A stretch of 6,312 bases of DNA from UBA11373 sp046714175. GTDB taxonomy: Bacteria > Actinomycetota > Acidimicrobiia > Spongiisociales > UBA11373. The notes under the pieces were generated by a model, which saw nothing but the letters and a program-made list of their open reading frames with translations, did no database searches and had not been told where the DNA came from. Below are positions 4,180 to 6,312 of the stretch, piece after piece (positions within the stretch are counted from its first letter, which is position 1; every line of letters starts with the position of its first letter). The stretch covers positions 1 to 6,312 of the forward strand of contig JBKKBI010000013.1 of the NCBI GenBank assembly GCA_046714175.1, written 5' to 3'. The translations under genes and the position numbers were made by a program.

Positions 4180-6293
4180 GTCTGCTCGGCGAGCAGCACC
4201 GACAGGTCCTTCACCTGCACCGCCGCCCCGATCTCCTTGACGCCGTCGTCGAGCATCACCAAGCAGAACGGGCATCCGGTGGCGATCACATCGGATCCGG
4301 TCGCCACGGCCTCCTCGGCGCGGGCCACATTCACCTTCTTCCCGGTGTGCTCCTCCATCCACATGCGGGCGCCGCCGGCGCCACAGCAGAACGAATTGGT
4401 CCCGTTGCGGGGCATCTCGACGACGTCGCCGATCATCTGGAGGACCTTGCGGGGCGGAGCGAACACATCGTTGTGGCGGCCCAAGTAGCACGGGTCGTGG
4501 AAGGTGACCTTGGAGTTCCCGGCGTTCTTCGGCCGCAGCCGGCCCTCCTGCACCAGATCCATGAGCACCTCACTGTGATGCCGCACCCGGTAATTGCCCC
4601 CGAAGTACGAATACTCGTTGCGCAGTGTGTTGAAACAGTGCGGGCACTGGGTGATCACATCGGTCACCCCGAGGTCGTTCAATGTCTTGATGTTCTGCAG
4701 GGCGAGTTGCTGGAACACGTACTCGTTCCCGGCCCTCCGGGCGGGATCGCCGGTGCACAGTTCCCGCGGACCGAGGATGGCGAAGTCGACGCCCGCCTCG
4801 TGCAACAGCCGGGCGGTAGACACGGTGACCTTGCGGTTGCGATCGTCAAACGAGCCGGCGCAGCCCACCCAATACAGGTATTGGGCGGTCACCCCGGGCT
4901 CTCCGAGGCGCTTGACGGCGAAGTCGAGCTCGGCGGTCCAGTCGGCTCGAGTCTGCTGGCTGAGCGAATACGGGTTGGACGAGTTCTCCAGTGAGATGAA
5001 GGTGCTGCCCAGCTCGGCAGGGAACTCCCCCTTCATCAGCGTGAGGTAGCGGCGCATGTCGAGGATCTTGTCCAGGATCTCGATGTCCACCGGGCACACC
5101 TCGTCGCAAGCGCGGCAGGCTGTGCATGCCCACAGCTCCTCGGCCGTGATCCGCTCGAACACCGAGTCACTGCCGATGGTGATGGCAGCATCGATTCCGA
5201 TCGGCGGCGATATCGCCGGGACCGCACTGCGCGCCGCCACCTCGCCCAGCTTGAGGATGATCTCGCGGGGATCGAGCGGCTTGCCCGTCTGATTGGCCGG
5301 GCACACCGAGGTGCAGCGGCCACAGATGGTGCAGGCATCGGTATCGAGCAGCTGCTTCCAGGTGAACTCGACGACCCGGCCCGCCCCGGCCGATTCCAGA
5401 TCGGTGGCTTCGAGGAGATTCGGCATCTCCCGCATCGCTCCCCGGGGCCGATCCCGCGGCGACAGTGCCATGTTGACCGGCGCCACGAACATGTGACGCA
5501 GCTTGGTGGTGGGGATCACCACCAGCATGGCAAGGAACCCGGCCACGTGCAGCACCCATACGGTCTGGTGGATCACGCCCACCGACCCGGCAGGAACGAA
5601 TGCGCTCAGTGGATAGCCGACAAACGACCAGGTCTCGAAGGTCGGACGGCCGTCGACCGCGATGCGGGCGGCTTCGACCAGGAGGCCGGAGAGTCCGATA
5701 AAGGCGAGCAGGCCGAGAATCAACCCGTCCTCGGGCCGGGTCTTGGTGGCAGCGCGCCATGATCGAAGCACGTACCGGCGCAACGCCGCCCATGCCAACC
5801 CGCCGAGAAACACCAGCCCGAAGCCATCGAGGATGGCCGAGTAGACCTGATAGACGCGGCCCTCGAGAAACTTCAGCGACTCGGGGGCAATGTGGTCCAA
5901 CTCGAGTGTGACGGTGCCGAGGAACAGCACCACGAAGCCGTAGTAGATCATGGCATGCATGAGGCCGGAGTCGCGGCGCTCCAGCACCGAGCGCTGACTG
6001 AGGCCGCGCTCGAGGGCCCGCACCCGGCGCCACCATTTGCCCGACCGCCGCTCGGCGGCACCCCGACTCCAACTCTTTGCCCGCAGGGCGAAGAAGTAGG
6101 CGAACACTCCGAGGAAGGTCGCGCTGGCGACGTAGAACAGCACCACCAAAGCATCGGGGATGTTGCCGAACACGACCCGGCCCACCGCGGGGCGGTGTTC
6201 CCCGGGGAGGGTGCCGAGCCACCACAGCGCCAGGGTCGCCAACGGGAGCACGACCACCAGCGCCCACAGGACTCGAACCACCCAGCGCGACAT
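4170..6293 (-). CDS. etfD: EtfD/EMO-like membrane Fe-S oxidoreductase (probable ETF:menaquinone oxidoreductase)
   Basis: A 707-residue membrane protein with three parts. Residues 1-270 are a NarI-like cytochrome b domain with about six membrane helices (roughly 5-27, 47-70, 112-132, 154-174, 190-211, 245-263) and candidate heme-ligand histidines H113, H242, H249 and H267. Residues 318-402 are a ferredoxin domain with two CxxCxxCxxxCP motifs (C321/324/327/331 and C390/393/396/400) for two 4Fe-4S clusters. Residues 470-700 hold two CCG domains: C478, C513, C550/C553; and C602, C636-C637, C674/C677. This architecture is that of mycobacterial EtfD (Rv0338c) and the EMO proteins of fatty-acid oxidisers, which carry electrons from acyl-CoA dehydrogenases via ETF to menaquinone. 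The first CCG domain has one Cys (LCTGDP) where the canonical motif has two. The ATG is preceded by AAGGGGAAGG. An HdrD-like role in another pathway is the main alternative; etfBA are not visible. Confidence 0.88.
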   Translation of the reverse strand: MSRWVVRVLWALVVVLPLATLALWWLGTLPGEHRPAVGRVVFGNIPDALVVLFYVASATFLGVFAYFFALRAKSWSRGAAERRSGKWWRRVRALERGLSQRSVLERRDSGLMHAMIYYGFVVLFLGTVTLELDHIAPESLKFLEGRVYQVYSAILDGFGLVFLGGLAWAALRRYVLRSWRAATKTRPEDGLILGLLAFIGLSGLLVEAARIAVDGRPTFETWSFVGYPLSAFVPAGSVGVIHQTVWVLHVAGFLAMLVVIPTTKLRHMFVAPVNMALSPRDRPRGAMREMPNLLEATDLESAGAGRVVEFTWKQLLDTDACTICGRCTSVCPANQTGKPLDPREIILKLGEVAARSAVPAISPPIGIDAAITIGSDSVFERITAEELWACTACRACDEVCPVDIEILDKILDMRRYLTLMKGEFPAELGSTFISLENSSNPYSLSQQTRADWTAELDFAVKRLGEPGVTAQYLYWVGCAGSFDDRNRKVTVSTARLLHEAGVDFAILGPRELCTGDPARRAGNEYVFQQLALQNIKTLNDLGVTDVITQCPHCFNTLRNEYSYFGGNYRVRHHSEVLMDLVQEGRLRPKNAGNSKVTFHDPCYLGRHNDVFAPPRKVLQMIGDVVEMPRNGTNSFCCGAGGARMWMEEHTGKKVNVARAEEAVATGSDVIATGCPFCLVMLDDGVKEIGAAVQVKDLSVLLAEQTLE

Positions 6294-6296
6294 CGG

Positions 6297-6306
6297 CCTT
6301 CCCCTT
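6297..6306 (-). promoter_or_regulatory. Ribosome binding site of the etfD-like gene
   Basis: Read on the minus strand this is AAGGGGAAGG. The AAGGGG part ends 7 nt before ATG 6293. It supports this start and shows the coding region is complete at its 5' end. The promoter, or an upstream gene of the same operon, lies beyond the window. Confidence 0.7.
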
Positions 6307-6312
6307 GTGTCG

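Noticed and set aside
4347..4994. 215-residue plus-strand frame opposite the CCG domains
   Set aside because: It is a shadow of the etfD-like gene, where cysteine motifs in the minus frame show the true coding strand.
5167..6267. 366-residue open frame on the minus strand inside the etfD-like gene
   Set aside because: It overlaps the recognised membrane/ferredoxin gene in another frame, is rich in Arg, Gly and Pro, and has no recognisable domain. It is a typical high-GC shadow.

Overview
The window reads as chromosomal DNA of a high-GC actinobacterium. The evidence is G/C-ending codons, frequent GTG and TTG starts, a DtxR-type metal regulator, a lipoprotein with a Thr-rich linker, Tad-pilus minor-pilin genes and an EtfD-like membrane Fe-S oxidoreductase. 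The last fits the acyl-CoA oxidation electron chain of menaquinone-using Actinobacteria. An Acidimicrobiia-like source is possible, but this is a guess without database searches.

Layout. (i) Positions 1-889, + strand: the 3' end of a distal Tad (tight adherence) pilus cluster. It holds the C-terminus of one probable TadE-like protein, then a complete TadE-like and a TadG-like protein, all with overlapping ends. (ii) 944-1807, - strand: a stand-alone beta-class DNA methyltransferase, tail-to-tail with the pilus genes. (iii) 1808-1951: a 144-bp divergent intergenic region with a perfect DnaA-box 9-mer (TTATCCACA) and a TANNNT hexamer placed to drive a leaderless transcript. (iv) 1952-4165, + strand: a probable operon of a DtxR-family regulator, a MalE-like solute-binding lipoprotein, and a 57-residue double-CxxC zinc-ribbon protein that is easily missed because of its size. 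(v) 4170-6293, - strand: a 707-residue membrane protein combining a NarI-like cytochrome b domain, a two-cluster ferredoxin domain and two CCG domains (EtfD/EMO family). It ends 4 bp from the zinc-ribbon gene, tail-to-tail.

How it works together: the Tad proteins would act at the cell envelope. The methyltransferase has no restriction partner in view and looks like an orphan (housekeeping or epigenetic) enzyme. The DtxR-like protein would sense a metal; its primary-site ligands are present but its ancillary-site ligands are replaced. The binding lipoprotein behind it has no permease or ATPase here. The EtfD-like protein would pass electrons from ETF to menaquinone, but etfBA are not in the window.

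Nothing here is a clear new defence or mobile system. The points most worth checking are the DnaA box between methyltransferase and regulator, the altered DtxR metal site, and the tiny zinc-ribbon gene. No tRNA, rRNA, CRISPR array, insertion sequence or integrase was seen. No gene-free stretch exceeds 144 bp.
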